Assembly: GCF_036323735.1 (NCBI RefSeq)
Contig: NC_086026.1
Location: forward strand, 71,129,039 to 71,193,038
Source: Rattus norvegicus
Lineage: Eukaryota > Chordata > Mammalia > Rodentia > Muridae
Length of the DNA: 64,000 bases
Reading direction: 5' to 3'
The translations under genes and the position numbers were made by a program. A model generated the notes under the pieces. It searched no databases, was not told the DNA's origin, and was given only the letters and a program-made list of their open reading frames with translations. Position 1 is the stretch's first letter, and each line of letters opens with the position of its first letter. Below are positions 62,785 through 64,000 of the stretch, piece after piece.

Positions 62785-63165
62785 GTTTCTTAGTTTTGTT
62801 TTGTTTCCTGTTGCTATGACAAAATCAATTTAAGGGAGAAAGGTCTTATTTGACTTACAGCTTCAGGTTATAGTCCATCATGTGGGGAACTCAAGGAAGC
62901 AGGAACGTGAAGCAGCTAGATAATTACATCCACAGACAGAGAACAGATAATGAATGCTAGTGCTCACTGTGCTTTCTCCACTTTAATACAACCCAGGATC
63001 TATACTGCCCCTTCCTAGGGAATGGTGCCGCCCACAGTAGGAGAGTCCTCATCTCAATCAACATCAAGATATACTCTAACAGACAAACTAGATCTAGACA
63101 ATCCTTCATTATGACTGTTCTCAGATGACTCTAGATGTGTTAAGTTGACAATTAGCACTAAGTGT
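62785..63165. mobile_element. URR1-like rodent repeat
   Basis: TTCCTGTTGCTATGACAAAA, TTATTTGACTTACAGCTTCA, TTATAGTCCATCATGTGGGG, GAACGTGAAGCAGCTAG, GCTTTCTCCACTTTAATAC, CCTAGGGAATGGTGCCGCCC and TTAAGTTGACAATTAGCACT are end-to-end landmarks of the family. Confidence 0.65.
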
Positions 63166-63506
63166 CCCACCTGACCTTTGGCTATCCAAATGGAAATCTC
63201 CAGAGACATCACTCCATCTGCACAATTATTGCTGAAATGATGGGATCATGTAACTATCACAAAATGAGATGAAAGCTTTTACTTCACAAACAAATCACTC
63301 ACCCTCTAATCCTCGCCATCCTCTTCTCCACCCACCCCGTATTACCTGCCACAGGTGGTATTATCACATAGACTTGACCCCAGCATACATGTGAGGTTAT
63401 AATTTGCTGTTTGGTCCTTCTTGCCAGTGTCACATATATAAGCACCATTTCCTATGCTTACATTGCTTCCAACTCCACAGAAAGCTCTACCCAGTTAAGA
63501 CTAAGG

Positions 63507-63830
63507 GAGGGATTGGGGAGATGGCTTAGTCAGTAAACTGTCACACAAGAACCTCAGCTCAGTCCTCAGAACCGTGAAAGTGGGTGTGATGGAACACCTT
63601 GCAAATCCAGGGCTGGAAATATGGAAACAGGTAAATCCCAGGGGCTCAAGGGCCCATTAGCCTAGCCCAGCCTGCAAACTCCAGGCCAGTGAGACCCTGC
63701 CTCAAAAAACAAACGAACAAGCAAAAAAAGGTGGATGGCACCTGAGAAATGACACCCAGGCTGACCTCTGGCCTGTACAAACATGTCACACACACATGAG
63801 CGCACACACATATGCACCCACACATACACC
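63507..63830 (+). mobile_element. B4/RSINE-type SINE, near full length
   Basis: GGATTGGGGAGATGGCTTAG, AGTCCTCAGAACCGTG, CCTAGCCCAGCCTGC, CAGTGAGACCCTGCCTCAAA, AAAGGTGGATGGCACCTGAG, AATGACACCCAGGCTGACCT and CTGGCCTGTAC with a CA-rich tail. It keeps the terminal GGTGGATGGCACCTGAG block, which most other copies in the window have lost. Confidence 0.85.
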
Positions 63831-64000
63831 GCTGCCCAGAGGAGTCCTTGTTTGCTCTTCTGCACTTTCCCCAGCACCCCTTTGGAGGCTGCCACATATG
63901 GCTGCATGGTGACACCTCACAGGTGACCCAAGGAGCCAGGTAGGATGTGTAGCCACCACCCGCCACCCATGCTTCCAGTCACCTCCTACTGCCTCCCCAG
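63831..64000. other. Unassigned sequence at window edge
   Basis: No feature recognised. The window cuts it. Confidence 0.5.

Overview
The window is mammalian, and the repeats point to brown rat (Rattus). The main evidence is a truncated L1 3' end of the rat L1 type with a perfect 16-bp target-site duplication (4989-5467), two ID SINEs with target-site duplications (42388-42505, 52159-52292), a B2 SINE with target-site duplications (35709-35928), many B1/B3/B4/RSINE-type SINEs, and very abundant (CA)n tracts. CpG is depleted almost throughout. I found no intact protein-coding gene, no convincing coding exon, no functional RNA gene and no CpG island. The longest open frames lie in a 20-bp minisatellite (20651-21500), in purine or pyrimidine tracts, or in isolated single-copy stretches where they are of chance length. 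The window reads as intergenic or deep-intronic DNA.

Layout. 0-8 kb: a solitary-LTR-like repeat, an L1 ORF2 fragment split by a block of LTR sequence, a 540-nt polypurine tract with one pyrimidine, the young antisense L1, and a TATG-rich minisatellite. 8-14 kb: a candidate CTCF site and a gene-poor stretch (about 8.9-9.9 kb and 13.5-13.75 kb) that looks like conserved noncoding sequence. 14-18 kb: rodent repeats and a decayed processed pseudogene of ribosomal protein L27a (15569-15971), the only recognisable gene relic. 18-22.5 kb: an ancient L1 carrying SINEs, another rodent repeat and the 20-bp, NcoI-rich minisatellite of about 44 units. 22.6-36 kb: SINEs, microsatellites, further rodent repeats and a candidate regulatory block at 23.8-24.1 kb. 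36.9-38.4 kb and 40.9-41.2 kb: AT-rich, repeat-poor blocks with homeobox-like motifs. 42-52 kb: SINEs, two ID copies, simple repeats and two copies of the same rodent repeat class about 1.3 kb apart. 52-64 kb: an ancient interspersed repeat, a 59-bp alternating purine-pyrimidine tract, several candidate conserved blocks, a second copy of the LTR seen at the left edge, and a run of SINEs all on the plus strand.

No genes act together here. If the window has a function, it is most likely cis-regulatory, in the repeat-poor blocks. That is inferred from composition and motif content. No alignment was possible, so every conserved-element call is a hypothesis. SINE subfamily names (B3, B4, RSINE1, URR1) were assigned by eye from diagnostic head and tail motifs and are less certain than the presence of the repeat.
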